64,000 bases of DNA from Sipunculus nudus (GCA_026874595.1 CM049306.1:22555019-22619018); one strand, 5' to 3'; shown: positions 11,762 through 24,965, numbered from the stretch's first letter. Numbers and translations are program-made. Notes: a model not told the origin generated them from the letters alone.

Positions 11762-13192
11762 TCAGCAAGGATCCAATTTATAACCCGGAAACACGGTAAG
11801 GGTATGATAGATTGTCCTGCATTTAATGTGTGTGATAAAATCGGCAGCCTAATTTACAGTAGGTAATAACAATACACTATTGAAAGTTATATAGACCAAT
11901 CCCTTTGCATACCTTCCAAAATAACTTCGTCCGGAGATATGAGGATTGATGTCATATGGGGCCGGTGGCTAGAATGGACATGAGAACCTAAACAGAACTA
12001 AATTGGGTTGCAAAATGGAGGGATATACAGGAAAAGCGTTTTAACACTTTACCATCTTCAGATGGTTATTTTGGCTGTATAGATTCTAGAGAGATAATAT
12101 TGTGCATACTTTATTAGTATACCATTTGGTGTTTACAACACAATTAACCAAGGCGTAAAAGTGTCTCTTCGGTAGTACTAATCATAGATTATAAATTACT
12201 CTTACATGCGAGATTCTATCTCCTGCATTCTGATGTAAAATAAAAACAGGTAGTGTTCAGATATAAAGAAAACCTATTTTTTTGGCTTATGCAGAATCAT
12301 GTCACAATTCAGATCAATCGATATAAACTGTTTCATAGCAAATCCTTTTGATAATGAAAATGACATTTAATAATTTAATTATAAAAAATATAACCTGGGT
12401 CTTAGGGCGGACGACCTGGTTCATTTTAAGAAATCTATTAAATCGTCCGCAACTATTGATTAAAAATTTACCAATTTTTCATTTTATGTATACATAAGAT
12501 GTTTGGTGTGTACTCTCATCATTAATCTTTATACTAATTTAATTCATTTTGAGGTTTCAGTCACCGGAAGTGAAAGAAGCCTGTTTAACACCCCGTCGCC
12601 AATTTTTTTCACCTAAAGGGACCTTTATTTCAAAGCTGATATTTTATTGCATCTTTCGAGACAATTAAGATTCCTATTTCTTTATTCGCTTTTAACCATT
12701 GACCCTTTGAAACAAAATATGCCCAAAAGTATATTCTTATTTGTGTAAAAGACATCATTCAGTTCTGTTGTACGAAAGAACACGCCTTGATACAAAGGGC
12801 TTTTACTAAGTTTAGGTGGTATGCTGTGTTAATGCCATGCTGATACAGGGACCTGCGGTTAGATAATGACCTCGGTGTTATCCCTTTCTTGCTGGTTTTA
12901 GAAAAGTCGTCGAAGTAATCGGTTCGCGTGAATAGGGAGTTAACTATTTTTATAATTATACATACACATAAATGTAACTTTTTCATCTACTTCCATTACT
13001 GTTATTGCTTTAAACTAAATGGCATGTTTAAAAAAGAACACATCTATCATTTCAATGGGAAAGAACACATTTTGTACGCTTTCCTTCCTACATGAACAAT
13101 GTGATATAATAAAAAAATAACCGAACAAATGTTCAATTTTCTTATTTTTTTTCTTTTTTTTTTTTGTAAATATTTCAGGCTTTCTTTCGTCG
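10413..13192. other. Unassigned AT-rich region
   Basis: No exon, RNA gene or repeat family was recognised apart from the (AT)n tract at 11702-11759. Small frames (for example 10492-10686 + and 12759-12986 -) have no supporting features. Confidence 0.5.
11702..11759. repeat. (AT)n microsatellite, about 29 units
   Basis: Uninterrupted alternating A and T. The 71-codon frame running through it (repeating I-Y) is an artefact of the microsatellite. Confidence 0.98.
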
Positions 13193-13567
13193 TTACTTCA
13201 GTGTCATTTGGTTTGGTATCTTAATCGTCTCCTGTAATACAAAGCAACTTATTTGCTCAAGGAAAATTTGATTGTGAGAACCTTTCGGAAATTGAGAGCG
13301 ATCATAGTATGTCAGATATTTTCTGTACACAAAAATAAGGTTCTCACAATCAAATTTTTGCATCTGTGTTTTATTTGTAACATATTTTGTGTTAATAAAT
13401 TGAACATTTGATCCAGCTGGTTCAGCCGGTGCTGTAATATTAGAATTACCTCCAGTAATACGAGAGCTAAGAAGGAGAATGAAGGCGTGTTTCCACGTGT
13501 GCATATATGCGTCTATGCATGAACTGACACATATATTTGTACAGTTGATGGATGAGACCTTCCACAA
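13193..13567 (-). CDS. Orphan 124-codon frame (hypothetical)
   Basis: One of the longer frames in the window. The protein starts M-W-K-V-S-S-I-N-C and has several cysteines near the N-terminus (C9, C13, C17). A hydrophobic segment follows (about residues 29-35, with I-L-L-L). The second half is polar and I cannot assign it. The 22-bp perfect inverted repeat at 13263-13358 lies inside it, which argues that part of the frame is repeat-derived. It has no paralogue elsewhere in the window. It could be a chance frame or an exon. Confidence 0.15.
   Translation of the reverse strand: MWKVSSINCTNICVSSCIDAYMHTWKHAFILLLSSRITGGNSNITAPAEPAGSNVQFINTKYVTNKTQMQKFDCENLIFVYRKYLTYYDRSQFPKGSHNQIFLEQISCFVLQETIKIPNQMTLK
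13263..13358. repeat. Perfect 22-bp inverted repeat (hairpin)
   Basis: Arms at 13263-13284 and 13337-13358 are exact reverse complements (inner 21 bases AAATTTGATTGTGAGAACCT plus T and its complement), separated by 52 bases. Transcribed, it would fold into a long stem-loop of 96 nt. The loop is large for an animal microRNA precursor, so a foldback event or MITE remnant is at least as likely. Confidence 0.9.
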
Positions 13568-15480
13568 AAAGATGGTGAAGTGACGTCATTTTACCCTAAA
13601 TCCCTGATTTCATTTCCCCTGAATCCCAAATTTCCCTGATTTTTTTAGAAGGGGGAAGGTCAATGTTGCCCCCCCCCAAAAAAAAACACTTATTAGGGAA
13701 TAAAATTATTTATTCCAAATGAAAGGTATTAACAAACAGAATAATGGCCTTTGGTTCCATTTATGAGTTAATTATGAAATATTGTACCTAAATCTGGTAT
13801 AGAATTAACTTATACTTGAAACAATACCCTATTTTCTAAAAAAACTTATACTTAATTGTATATATTTTAAATGTGATAAAGAACTAAATATATTTGAAAT
13901 GTGTCATACATACGTAATATATATATGTTTGCGTGTATCTGTCAACCCCCCCCCCCCCCTTGAAGATCAATTGATTCCACTGCAGAAAACTAAATTAAAA
14001 ACACCGCCAGAATTGAAGGAGACATAGCACGACAGTCCTGTCACAAGTGTCATCGGTAAAAAGTCAAACTTGTGCCTATTACTCTGTCCGCTGGTGGAAT
14101 CTTTATCATATTTTATCCTTCAGACAAGCACGTTTTGAATTCATATTAACGTGTGTCATGTTAACTGTCTTTCAAAAGATCATGTTGTTCTACAAATATT
14201 TTATCGATCACATTTACCTTATTTTTTGGGCTTACATCTTTTCATCCTTAAGAAACTGTAAATGATTCTAATTTAGTAGCTGACGAGTGATGCTTTCTAG
14301 ATATATGTCTGTCGCAGACGATCTGAAATTATAATATTATTTTTACATCTGTTGTTATAGAGCCTAGAATATGGCAGGGACATTACCAGCGCATCCCTTT
14401 CCTCGCGGTAAGGTAAATTTGAGGCGAGTAAACGTTTATTGCCACCATTACATGAGCATAAAAGTGATTCACCGATGAAAATTTTAAGTATTTATGGATA
14501 CACACAGAAATATCATCTTGAGATAAATAACTAAAGCATAGCATTGCCTGCAGTCTTTTGATAGGAAACGACTGCGTTCTAACAATCTCTGATAAATTTA
14601 TGGCCCCATAGAGAGAGTACCTATCCTTCCTTCTCAGAAATATTCAGCGAGACGATTTTACTCTTCATGCAGGAACAATGAAATGATAGGTCCTTACTAA
14701 AAATAACGCTCTAAAAAGAACAGAGGGGACCATTGAAACAAATTATTCACGGAATTTAGCCTGATTGTTCGCACTGATGTGTATTATTAGGAAATAAAGT
14801 TTACAAAGAAAGTTACTCTGTCTTACTGATAAGAAGGCTTTTATTAACGTTTCCGGTGAGTGGTATCCTGCAAAATGTTCACTTATTCAATCGATAGAGA
14901 CAACGCAAACGCAGCAGGGGTTACGGTGTCGACAAGTCATTAGAACTCCGATATATCTCTCCTTTTGCTATTCAAAATCATTATTACGATGTCTCCGCGT
15001 TGAAGCAAAAGCATTCGTAATTGACAATAATTTTAATCCGAATTATCTATACAATGCCACATTTAAAATCAGTATAAACAATAAACAAGCCGGCTCTGGT
15101 GATTGTCTGAGCGGTGTTTCCATCCACAAGTAATATTACGGTCCATCTGTTCGCTACTGGTTGAAGATTTTTAGTCTGGTTGCTGGATAAGCTTCGTACA
15201 TTTTCCTTATTCATACAGCCAAGAAACGTAAGAAATATCAAACGTGTCTTATTGGCTTCAATAATGATTGAAGTCTAACTTTTGTGACTGGGAAATTTGG
15301 AAGGGGGCAGGTGAGGTTCATAGATTTGTAGCTAAAACAGTGATAAACTGGGAAAACAAGAAATGGATAAAAAGCCACGCGGCCAGTCTTCTGTACAAGA
15401 AAAGGCTTTTCAGGATCTTTGTTCAAGCCGATTTTGGGACCAATCCATGTAGAATTTCTTAAGATATTTACCTTTTTTGT
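13568..15480. other. Unassigned region
   Basis: Contains a C14 run (13946-13959) and small frames with no family signature. The overlapping frames at 15238-15492 lie next to the pearl-like element and look like repeat flank. Confidence 0.45.
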
Positions 15481-15719
15481 GATTTTCACCAAAAATGGAG
15501 TTCTTCAAGGTCGAGGTCAATTTCATAGTAAAGGTCATGACCTCATTTTCAATCAGCTTCGTCCTCTTACCCTATGCACATGTAACGATTGATAAAGATT
15601 CATGAAATATTTTTTGAGTTACCTCACTAACAAGATTTTTTCTGATGCTGCGTGTCAAAACCATAGTATCCTCCGACTTTGTCTGGGGATACAATTAAAA
15701 AGTACATGAAAACAATTTT

Positions 15720-16600
15720 TTTCACCCGCCGTCACCGAAGGCGCCGTCGGCGGGGGACAGAGAAATAGTGAGCGTCCGTCGTGCCGTCGGTCTGTCGGGC
15801 CGTCCCTCTGTCCGGCCGTCACACATTTGTCAACGCAATATCTCCAGAAAAAAAATTGCGTACAATCAACAAACTCGCAGAACTGAAGTATCACATAAAG
15901 GGCCAGGTCAAGTTGGAACATGGATGACCTTGACGCATTTTTCAAGGTCACAGCACCGATAATGCTAGAATGATGTTAACGCAATAACTCAAACAGAGTC
16001 TGAGGTACAGTCACCAAACTTGCAGCATTGATGTACCTTATCAAGGGCCAGGTCAGTTAATAACATGGATGACCTTGACGCATTTTTCAAGGTCACAGCA
16101 GCGATAATGCTAAAATGATATTAACGCAATACCTCGAAGAGAATTTGAGGTACATTCTCAACCTTGCAGCATTAATGCATCTTATCAATGGCTAGGTCAA
16201 ATTCGAATATTGATGACCTTGACACATTTCTCAAGGTCACAGTTGCGATAATGCAAAAATGATTTTAACGCAATACCTCGAAAAGAATTTGAGACGCACT
16301 CACCAAACTTGCAGCTTTAATGCACCTTTTAAAGGGCTAGGTCAAGTATAATTTTCGATGACCTTGGCATAATTTTAAGGTCACAGAGACGACAAAAGGA
16401 ATTTAAAGGAATAACTTGAAAATAACTTGCAGCATTGACGCGCCTCATGAAGGGCAAGGTCAAGTTCGTATATTGGTGACCTTCATTCAGTTTTCAAGAC
16501 CACAGAGGTAATCTTGGTAAGTAAAATTGACTCATCTCCAATGTCATACATTTATTCACAACTTCTTCTCACATATTCCAGTAGGCGGGGGACTAGATTG
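15720..16600. mobile_element. Pearl-like element with five ~145-bp units
   Basis: The left part holds GCGGGGGACAG and a (CCGT)n-type tract at about 15775-15830. Five tandem units follow, each anchored on GATGACCTTG, at 15923, 16068, 16212, 16357 and 16475 (spacing 145, 144, 145, 118). The right edge again holds GGCGGGGGACTAG at about 16584. Most units contain GACCTTGA a few bases before TCAAGGTCA, an imperfect inverted pair. A tandem core plus an ACGG-type microsatellite is the known architecture of bivalve pearl elements. That assignment is an inference; the tandem structure is seen directly. Flanking 15490-15720 also carries GGTCAAGG-like motifs. Confidence 0.75.
15940..16400 (+). promoter_or_regulatory. 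Repeated TCAAGGTCA-type half-sites
   Basis: The 145-bp units place TCAAGGTCA (or AAGGTCA) about 15 bases after GACCTTG. TNAAGGTCA is the published consensus for monomeric nuclear receptors of the ERR/SF-1 type. Occurrence in a tandem repeat is probably a by-product of repeat sequence; binding is not shown. Confidence 0.3.
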
Positions 16601-17514
16601 TTCCAAAGATCAACTTATCCCTTGTTTTATTTGATATATAATATATTACTACATTAGTATTATAATAATTTAAGAAAAAGAAATAAAAGCAAAATAAAAA
16701 AAGGGTAAATTCTTGGAGGGCCGGTATTTATTTGCTCTTCCGGTCTACATATTTCGGTTAAAAATTCCTTTAATTTCGAAACTTTGATATTTTATTAGAA
16801 TATTGGCGGAGGTGACCATGTAGACTCAGATTACATATTTAATTCTAACTACATAATTACTAATGGGTCCTGGATTAATTCATGTCATACAATGCGAAAT
16901 GTTCAATAAATAAACTATATAGATAGTGAGCAGGCTTATAACCTTACACTAATACTGGATATCACGGACTTTTGCTTATGATAAGCATCTTTAAAGTTGT
17001 ATATCGTACATATCCTAAATAGAGTTCGACAAGGCTAATTAAAAAATATAACCAAAATCGTACCTGCCTTTGTCTATCTCACTGCAATTTTGGCAAATTC
17101 GCTAAAGTTTAGAGGGCCTCAGATATGTAATTTTGGTGTGGTTTTAAGATATGCCTCTTGTAGGCTTTGTGACAATCTTGCGATGTAAATTGCTGTCTGA
17201 AAGTTGCTTTTTTAAACTCGTTTAGTTTCATTTCTGTCGTATTATGAATTCATGAATTAGGCCGTGGAAGTAAAGGGTGAATTTTGATTTGTGATATACA
17301 AGGTAGAAATATATTCATACCAATATTAAAACAGTCGGCACAAATGTGTGAATAAATCATAAATGTAGGCCAAAGAAACAACGGGGGATGTCATCGTCGG
17401 ACAATGCACATTACTCAAGCTCGGTCAGTAAACATCAGTTTCTACGGCTTCGATATTTTTTTCATGGAAAATAAGCAGGAGTGTAAACACTACATGTCTG
17501 CTTTCTATGGAAGC
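16601..17514. other. Unassigned region
   Basis: No repeat partner, exon or RNA gene was recognised. Confidence 0.5.
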
Positions 17515-17730
17515 CATCGTAATTAATTGATCACCGGAATCGAAGAGTCCGACTGCAGGTAGTGATACAGCCGGAAAGGGAAGCCAGATTATCATTCCCG
17601 TAAACAGATAACTGTCAGCTTTTACAACGGAACACAGAAATTGAAGTAGGCAAAACATCTACCTTCTAACATCGAAATTTCATTCATGTTTCTTTCTCGT
17701 GGCTGTAAATATATTCTTCCGATGCCTTGC
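17515..17730 (+). repeat. EXR repeat family, copy 1 (plus orientation)
   Basis: Pairs with 24765-24965 (same orientation) over GAATCGAAGAGTCCGACTGC, the core AACAGATAACTGTCAGCTTT, GGAACACAGA and then TGGCTGTAAATAT. It is inverted relative to the copies at 26.6, 32.0, 40.2, 44.9 and 47.8 kb. Read in the family frame the core gives H-S-R-K-Q-I-T-V-S-F-Y, the weakest match in the set. The 77-codon frame on the minus strand here is the antisense of the family frame. Confidence 0.55.
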
Positions 17731-19301
17731 ACAATTAAATGTCAATAGGATTTATTTAGGCGTATCACCTTGCATATAAACCTGAAAATGTTAACCATGA
17801 CTGTTTTTATACAAATCACTGTTCCTTGAAGAAAGGTTTAGTTTTAAACAAAACTAATGCATTGTATAATATTATAAGCTATCAAGTGATGCTAGCATGT
17901 TAACTTACATGCGGTCATATTTCCGTGAAACTATGATTAAAATAGAATATAATTGGTCCTCACAAAATTTTATGACTAACCATGAGTTCTGTTTTGACAG
18001 GGTTTACGCCACCTATAGCTTTAGTTCCTTTTAAATCAGCACCACGTGTCAGCGATTGTCAAACTAATTTCATTTAAGGATAATTTATAGTACTGTTGTG
18101 CATTCGAGCAAATCGTTCAAGAAGGGGCGCTAACAGGTCACTATATTATCTATTAACACATGAATACTGCTGGTTTTATGTGCAGTCTATTCAATATATG
18201 ATTATACCTGATTTAAATCTTCATTACATATTTCATTCATGTATCTCTCTCACATACCTAAAAATATAGAGCGTCCCATGACAAAGGTAATTTCATGTAA
18301 AATCAGACATTATTTACCTTATGACGGGAAACAAATGCATTGTATAATAGAGAGAAAAAATGGGAAAATATCCCTTCAATACATTTCATGAATATGTTAC
18401 AGTCAGTTTATTTAACATTCCTCACACGTGAACATATGCCAAGAATTGTCTTCCAATACATGTCTATCTGTGAATTTTTTAAGTTCGTTTTTACGTAAAA
18501 TGTGTGTGCGCCATTAAGAAGAAACCTGTGGAAGATCTCCTTAGTCGGAGACCATTAATTGTCTCAGTGTGTGATTTGCCCAGGATATGCGCCGATGGAG
18601 GTCTTCGTTCCTTAGCATAGTTGACAGTTGTTATTTAATTATACTGACCAGCGATCTGGATTTCCTTCAGTCTTTGCTTTTATCTTGCCTCTAACATTTC
18701 GATTTTGGTCTTCAAATCATATTTCCTCCAGGTTCATGTGGTTGCACTGTTATTAACAAGGATGGAGTCAGCAAGGAGGCGATAACGAGTGGTACCTTGA
18801 CAACGTGTGTAATTACACAGACCCCGATAATTGTTTTTATATGCTAAGTACTGAGAGAAAAGACTTTAGACTAGGAGTGGCAATATCCATAACAAAACCA
18901 TACAATACTAAGATTAATATGAAAAACCTTCAAGGCCTCTCAAGATTCCGCGTCTAATAGACTGAAAACAAATTTATTTTGTGATTGGGCGTTTTCTTAA
19001 TATTAAGGATGCCTACAGGCAATAATGTAAAAACAACCTCCATGGTTCACGAAAACGTTTCTAGAAGGGAGAAGAAAGGGAAGAGTATAATGTGGAGCAA
19101 AGGCTAAAAGTTAACATATGTTAGGACTATTACAAGAAAATTCAATTTTGCAAATTACCGTAGATGCTTGCTGTTTTTGCACACGACAAATTACAACACA
19201 AAAACTAAGTCCTGGTTTTATGTGTCTTAACAAAGCAGACCCTGAGTTTCTTCTGTACGAATGTTTACACACACATTCACACAGCTTTAGCTATATGTAA
19301 G

Positions 19302-19342
<41 letters not shown>

Positions 19343-22300
19343 ACCTTATAACACACCCTGCAATGTAAGATATGTAAATTATGCTTGTGACAACTATTAT
19401 CGCCGTAATTTAATATACCATTCTTTACACATCGTCTGTCCAGTAGCGTTTAGGTTATATATCTGGCTCAAGGGAATCAAGAAAACCTGCTGCTCTCTCG
19501 GGAAGTCAATTTTTATTTAGCTTTGAAGAGATTCAACCTAATATGAAAATGATTCCTCTCAAAGAAAACTGGAGACCATTAAATAAGAAGAATTCCCGAA
19601 ATTTTGTGATTTCTCGTTCTCGTTGATCTGTCACATAACATTATGAAATACCATTCCCAGAGAAACCCCCTCTGTCTGACAAGATTACGTAATCTATTTC
19701 TTGAGTGCCGTACTCTCACTTGGTGTAGCTCACATTTTGTCACAGTACCATGAGTAATGTTCTGGGCTCCAATCTTTTTGATGTTTCAGTTATAATCGGG
19801 TAGATGAGTGGTGACGAGGCCAGTCAAAATAGAGAGATGTAAAGAATAGACGATCAGCGAGTAGATATAATAAGACGCGAACTGGAACTTAGATGACTTT
19901 CTTTTGCGTAGAAATACCGCTGTTTCGCTCAAGGAACACAGAGACATAACTGACAAATTTGTCTTATTATATGTAAGTCGTTGTCATGACATTAGTCATA
20001 AACTTATTCATTAATTCTAACTTCAAACGTAACCCAAATGGTTGTCCCATATCGTGTGAACACCAGAGCTAAACGGACCTACTTTATGTACTAGTTTTTC
20101 GTACATAAAAAAATTTGTCTTTAAATTATGACCTCTCCTTATCCTCCATAGCAAAACAGTACTTTTAACGTGGTTCTGATAAAAAAGGATCATCCTGAAG
20201 CCATCTAGACCTTGTTCTTGGCTTTTTTTTATTCCAAAAACAGCCACACTTTCCTAAAAGGGTATATTTTCTGCCCCTTACACTTTCTTGTAATGTTATA
20301 TGTTACTTCAGCTCTGCTTTACCAAAGCTTGTTGTGTCCAGGTAGCATTGTAACTAATACGTGTTCATGTTAAACATTGTAATTTGCCAAATATTAAAAT
20401 ATTCGAGAGATACCGTTGCCTAATTGTTTTAATGATGTCTGGCACCCTACAGCGCCCTATGTACATAACTTTATAAAATTGTTATCCATATAGGATTCTT
20501 GAAATAGTACACTATGCAAATCGTAATTGAAATATAATCAGAAAAGTTTGGTATTGTCATTAATAGAATAAAAATAAGATTATTTTTCCGTTTCATGTGC
20601 TTCATATGTGGGAATAAAATGCTTAATGGTAGAACAGAAAAGCGCTTTATACCTAGTCTTTGATGTTAACAGCTTAGCAATGATTTATGTCTGAAAATAG
20701 CATTCTAATAAGAGGAAATATCTTTAAGTATCTCAGAGAGTCCGTATCTCAGGGAGCATATAGACAAGATTCATGGTAGAAATATGCTTTCAAACAATTA
20801 GCAACCTCATTTCGTGACCACTCCAAAGGGAATCGTACAATCTCATAGATATTCTTCACGTATTAATATTCTAAGAAAGAAAGTTGAGTGAAAAGCCCTC
20901 TGCGGTGCCTTTATAAACTTCTTTCTTTTAAGAGATAAACTTCGTCTTACCAAAGAAGGGAGAAAGACTCGGGAAGAAAACTAAAATCTATTAATCTGAT
21001 GTTCCTATAACTGATGCTTACCATATTAAAATATTTCATCTATACACAAAGCTTCATTTCGGTGATGTTGTTGTGTAAACGGTTGTAAGAAGCCATCTCG
21101 GTTGTTTGTTATGTTGCAGAGACAGACAGAAGTGGTCAGGAGTGAAGGGCTCGTACACAGGGAAAAAAGCTGCAAGGCTTCGACGATCCCGGACCGAAAT
21201 TTATTCTAAAATAAATATTGATAATGTCACCACGGTGTCTGCAAAGTGCTGTGACCTCTGACTTCATTAAATATGCGTGGATTTTGCTTGAAATCAATCT
21301 TAGGCGAGATATTTTATTGATTAACATTTCTGGTGAGTTTTATCAAATTCCTTCATATTCTTCGTAAGTTATCGCGGCGACAGCACAAAGTAGCCTAGTG
21401 ACCCATGCCCTTATTAAATATGCGTCGACTTTGCCAATATTCGAACTCAGTCGAGAAAATATGGTAGTTAGTAGTTATGGCGAGTTTGGTTGATATTTTC
21501 ATATTTATTCTATTCTGAATATGGTATATTTTACTGACTATCCTTTTTTTTCGTTGGTACTTTATCATAATGCTATGAATCAATACTGTTTTAGAACTGT
21601 TATGATGAAACCTGTGTATAGCTTAATAACTTTCTTTTCTTTAAGGAGCATAAAGACTTCGTCATCAACCAAAGCATGGTCAAAATGCATTGTTGTTTAC
21701 CTAATTTACTAAGTTTTAGTGGTTTTTTATGGGGGGGGGGGGGGGTGTAACAAGTAAATAGAATTAATCCCTCTAAAAGTTTGGTTTATAACAGGATTGA
21801 TTTTTCGTGAAGCCTGGTGGGACAAAAGGTAGCTTCCCACCAGATAGCTCTGTTTCGGCCTCCTGATTTTTCGTGCTAGGTAAAAAAGGAATGTATAGTT
21901 ACCCGTTTAATAATTATAGCATATAAAGGAATAAGCATTACATTTCCTTCTGAAGGTTCATATTTAATGAATGTACAATTAATTTATATGAGAGCCAGTG
22001 ATGGCATTTAAAACAACATATATTCCTTATACAGCGAAGTATGTTAATGATAACCAGACTTTCACAAATGTTACCTGTGATTCGAGTTACAGAATTCCTT
22101 GCTCATTTTTACATTTAAAATTTGTAAATATTCTTAACCATAACATGGTTTTGTATCTTACAATTTTATGTTTTTGATAATATCATTTTCTTATAATCTT
22201 ATATACTGAAAGTCGATTTATAACGGCATCTAATTAAATGCATTATTGAACATTGATCGTGCTATGTACGATCCCTTTAACCAGGTAATGGATAAATAAC

Positions 22301-22480
22301 AGGCATACATCAAGCAGAAGACATTGTTGTTTTGCTAATTACCTTTTCATTAAAATGAAACTGTGGTGTGAAATTGATATGAGATCAAATATGATTGAAT
22401 ATTATGATATTTACAGGCGTAATATGTAATAATGAATGTATGACTTCTGTATGCCAAGTTTGAGAAAAGCTGTATACTGT
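17731..22480. other. Unassigned AT-rich region
   Basis: Apart from the (TA)n(GT)n tract at 19302-19342 and a G15 run at 21731-21745 (outside coding sequence), I see no exon, RNA gene or repeat partner in this 4.7-kb stretch. All frames are under 80 codons. Confidence 0.5.
19302..19342. repeat. (TA)n(GT)n compound microsatellite
   Basis: About 19 bases of alternating TA followed directly by 11 GT units. Confidence 0.97.
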
Positions 22481-22489
22481 ATTGCATCC

Positions 22490-22800
22490 GTCCTGGATAT
22501 TCCAGGATGGCTATTTTGGTTTGTGCGTTGTTACCTGATATTCTATACTAATCACTAGACCCAACAAACCTTTACTGTCTGGCCTGTATCCGCCTTGATA
22601 TATTAGTGTGATCACGTAGTGACATTATTTTAAAATAGTCATCACTGTTCACTGGGAGGTTTAGTTCGACCAAGCGGAATCATCTTTTAATTAATTGCAT
22701 GGATAGAGAGCAGCGATAGTTTACAGTTTCGTAACAGCCCTACAACATAAACCAAGGACGCCAGTGGCTTATTTCGTCACTACTGAAGATTAAGGAGTAG
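22490..22800 (+). repeat. Diverged repeat pair, copy 1
   Basis: The right half (about 22670-22790) matches 29660-29770: GCGGAA, TTAATTAATTG, ATGGATAG, AACA(A/G)CCCTA, AAGGACGCC, TGTCACTACTGAA-type landmarks in the same order. The family is unknown and the boundaries are approximate. Confidence 0.55.
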
Positions 22801-22825
22801 AGGCTGTGTTACGTCCGAGTAGAAA

Positions 22826-23812
22826 ACAACTAACCCATGGGTCATGACGCGCAGCTGACTTGTAATGTTAACATTCTACAGTGCCAAAAACACACAAAAG
22901 ACGCGTAACTTGCAAAATATAGGTCTCGGTGGCCTTATTTTTTGTGTGCTTCGAGATTTCTCAAGGACCTAGCAGGATATTAAGTAAAATGTTTTAGGAC
23001 AAGCGTTTACAATTTGTGCCTTGTTTACAAATGGCCAGCCGTTACAACTAGCCAGCTGTAATTTCTGGGTAAAAAAAATTGTTTTGCAGCCCAGAGCACT
23101 GATACAAGTTTGATTTTCTGAGTTCTAAAAACCACAAAAACACGCGTAACTTGCAATTAAAGGTCATAGTGACAATTTTTTTTTTGGTACACAAGGAGGT
23201 TTACCGAGGATCTACCTTGATATTACGTAAAAAAGTTTCTCAGTCAAGCGGTTGTGATTTGTGACTAGATAACAACTGGCCAGCTGTAATTTCTGTGTAC
23301 AAAATACAATAAAGAAATGCATAAAATAAGGAAAATGTAGATGGCACCACCAGTCTTTCATAGCTTAAATGGCTATCCCTGATCAACAAGCTTGCCGAAT
23401 TTCAGAAAGACCAAGGCAATTATTACTGAGATGTTTTATCTAAAGTATGAATTTCATACATCAACAGCTGAAAAGTTAACATTTTTTAGTTGTGTTCGAA
23501 ACAGTTCTGAAAACCTGGCTGGGCCGATTTTAATCATTTCTTCGCAGGGTAACAATGTCACATATGCAGTTGATACACAAGGTTTAAGTTTCAGGGTTGA
23601 TTGCAAAATATTTGTTTTGCGGCCAAGAACACTAACACGCCTGATTTTTCGAGTGCTTAAACACACACAAAAATGCGCGTGCCTCGCAAAATATAGGTCA
23701 CAGTGACCTACTTTTTGGTTGTACAAAATTGACCAAGAAGCTACCAAATTGTTACGAATTGTGCCTAGTTAACGGACGGGCGGATTTACAGAACAAAGGC
23801 TGATCGCTAAGG
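22826..23812 (+). mobile_element. Pearl-like element, second family member
   Basis: Begins AACCCATGGGTCATGACGCG then CAGCTGACTTG, as in the 33.38-kb element. It contains divergent tandem units (ACGCGTAACTTGCAA and AGGTC landmarks near 22895, 23135 and 23665). It ends with TTAACGGACGGGCGG and CTGATCGCTAA near 23800. The terminal AGTCAGCTGAGC is missing, so the right end is truncated. The 104-codon frame at 23392-23706 lies inside the repeat core and is not supported as a gene. Confidence 0.65.
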
Positions 23813-24764
23813 ATTGTTTGAAAAATATGATATACGTAAGTCTTCTCTGAATATAATAATAAAATCCTCTTGTAAAGGACATGCTTTTGTAAAAAAAAGA
23901 AAGGACTGGATATCATCGACCCCCATAATGATCAGTGTCTTTAAGAGGCTTCGGGTGTGCTTCTCCCTTTGATCAAGGATTACCCCGGGTTGTACAGATT
24001 AACATCATAAAACATGATCCAAGCCAGCATATCATCTAAGGAAACAAAATAAGCCTCATTTGAAGAGAAACAAAGCAGACCAACATTTCGATCCTTCCTC
24101 TGTTCTATCAGTAATCCATGAACCGCGCGAATATTGAGACGGGCCCGATATTTTTTATGGTAATGAAATATGTCCCTTCATTTATCTGTCAATATCTTAT
24201 AAGCGTCTAACATGCCCTTGTGTTAACGTTCTGCAATATGAACACCATCAATGCTGAATTTGCAGTTACAGATAGACTTGATTATTTTACTCTTTTAGAA
24301 TAAAAGAGTACTAATATCAACAAGTTATATATCCGTTAAACTTTTCATATATATATTGAACAATGAATCATGTGAGGAAATGTTATTATTGGACCATAAT
24401 ACAAGGTTAAAACGTTAAACGTTTGATGTAAAACACAAGATCACAATATTCTTCATCATGGGATACCAGCGGGAGACACTCTACAATCTGCCTTTAAATT
24501 AAATCATCACCTCTCCTTGCTGAATTAAAATAGACGTATAGTTTCAAATCGGATTCCCGTCATAGAACAACTGAAGTCATTGTTCAGGAGAAACCGCACA
24601 ACTTAATAGAGCCATGCCTTATTTTGTTACAAAAGTATCACTCCCGAACAAAGCACTACTCTCCGTGTTACGCTTCTTGGGTTCTGTTCGTTGCTCAAGA
24701 AATCCCTGGTGGCATTTTCCCTAACATTCACCCTCTGATGTTTGTCCGCCTGGTTGAAGTAGAG
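23813..24764. other. Unassigned region
   Basis: No recognisable feature. Confidence 0.5.
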
Positions 24765-24965
24765 AAAATCGATTACCGCAGTAAAAGAATCCGACTGCGA
24801 ATATTAGCCATGGCCCAATGGACTCCGAGGACTTGTCATTTCCGTAAAGCGATAGCAGTCAGCTTCACAACGGAACACAGAGGTGTATTTAGTAAATATA
24901 TAGCTATCCTCCTGCATTCTTAAGCATCACTTCAAATCGATAATAATGGCTGTAAATATCCCCTG
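24765..24965 (+). repeat. EXR repeat family, copy 2 (plus orientation)
   Basis: In the family frame the core reads T-P-R-T-C-H-F-R-K-A-I-A-V-S-F-T-T-E-H-R, close to T-P-V-T-Y-N-F-Q-K-M-I-A-V-I-Y-T-K-E-Q-R of the 44.9-kb copy. The surrounding frame (24624-24923, +) is open for 99 codons. After the core the DNA reads CACAGAG then GTGTAT, a weak splice-donor-like junction. Gene status is uncertain; the repeat relationship is clear. Confidence 0.6.

Noticed and set aside
11651-11866. Frame with a run of I-Y repeats (also at 26038, 48111 and 49487)
   Set aside because: These frames run through (TA)n microsatellites, which are open in every frame.
23392-23706. 104-codon frame overlapped by a 97-codon frame on the other strand
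   Set aside because: Lies in the tandem core of a pearl-like element; neither frame is kept between repeat units.
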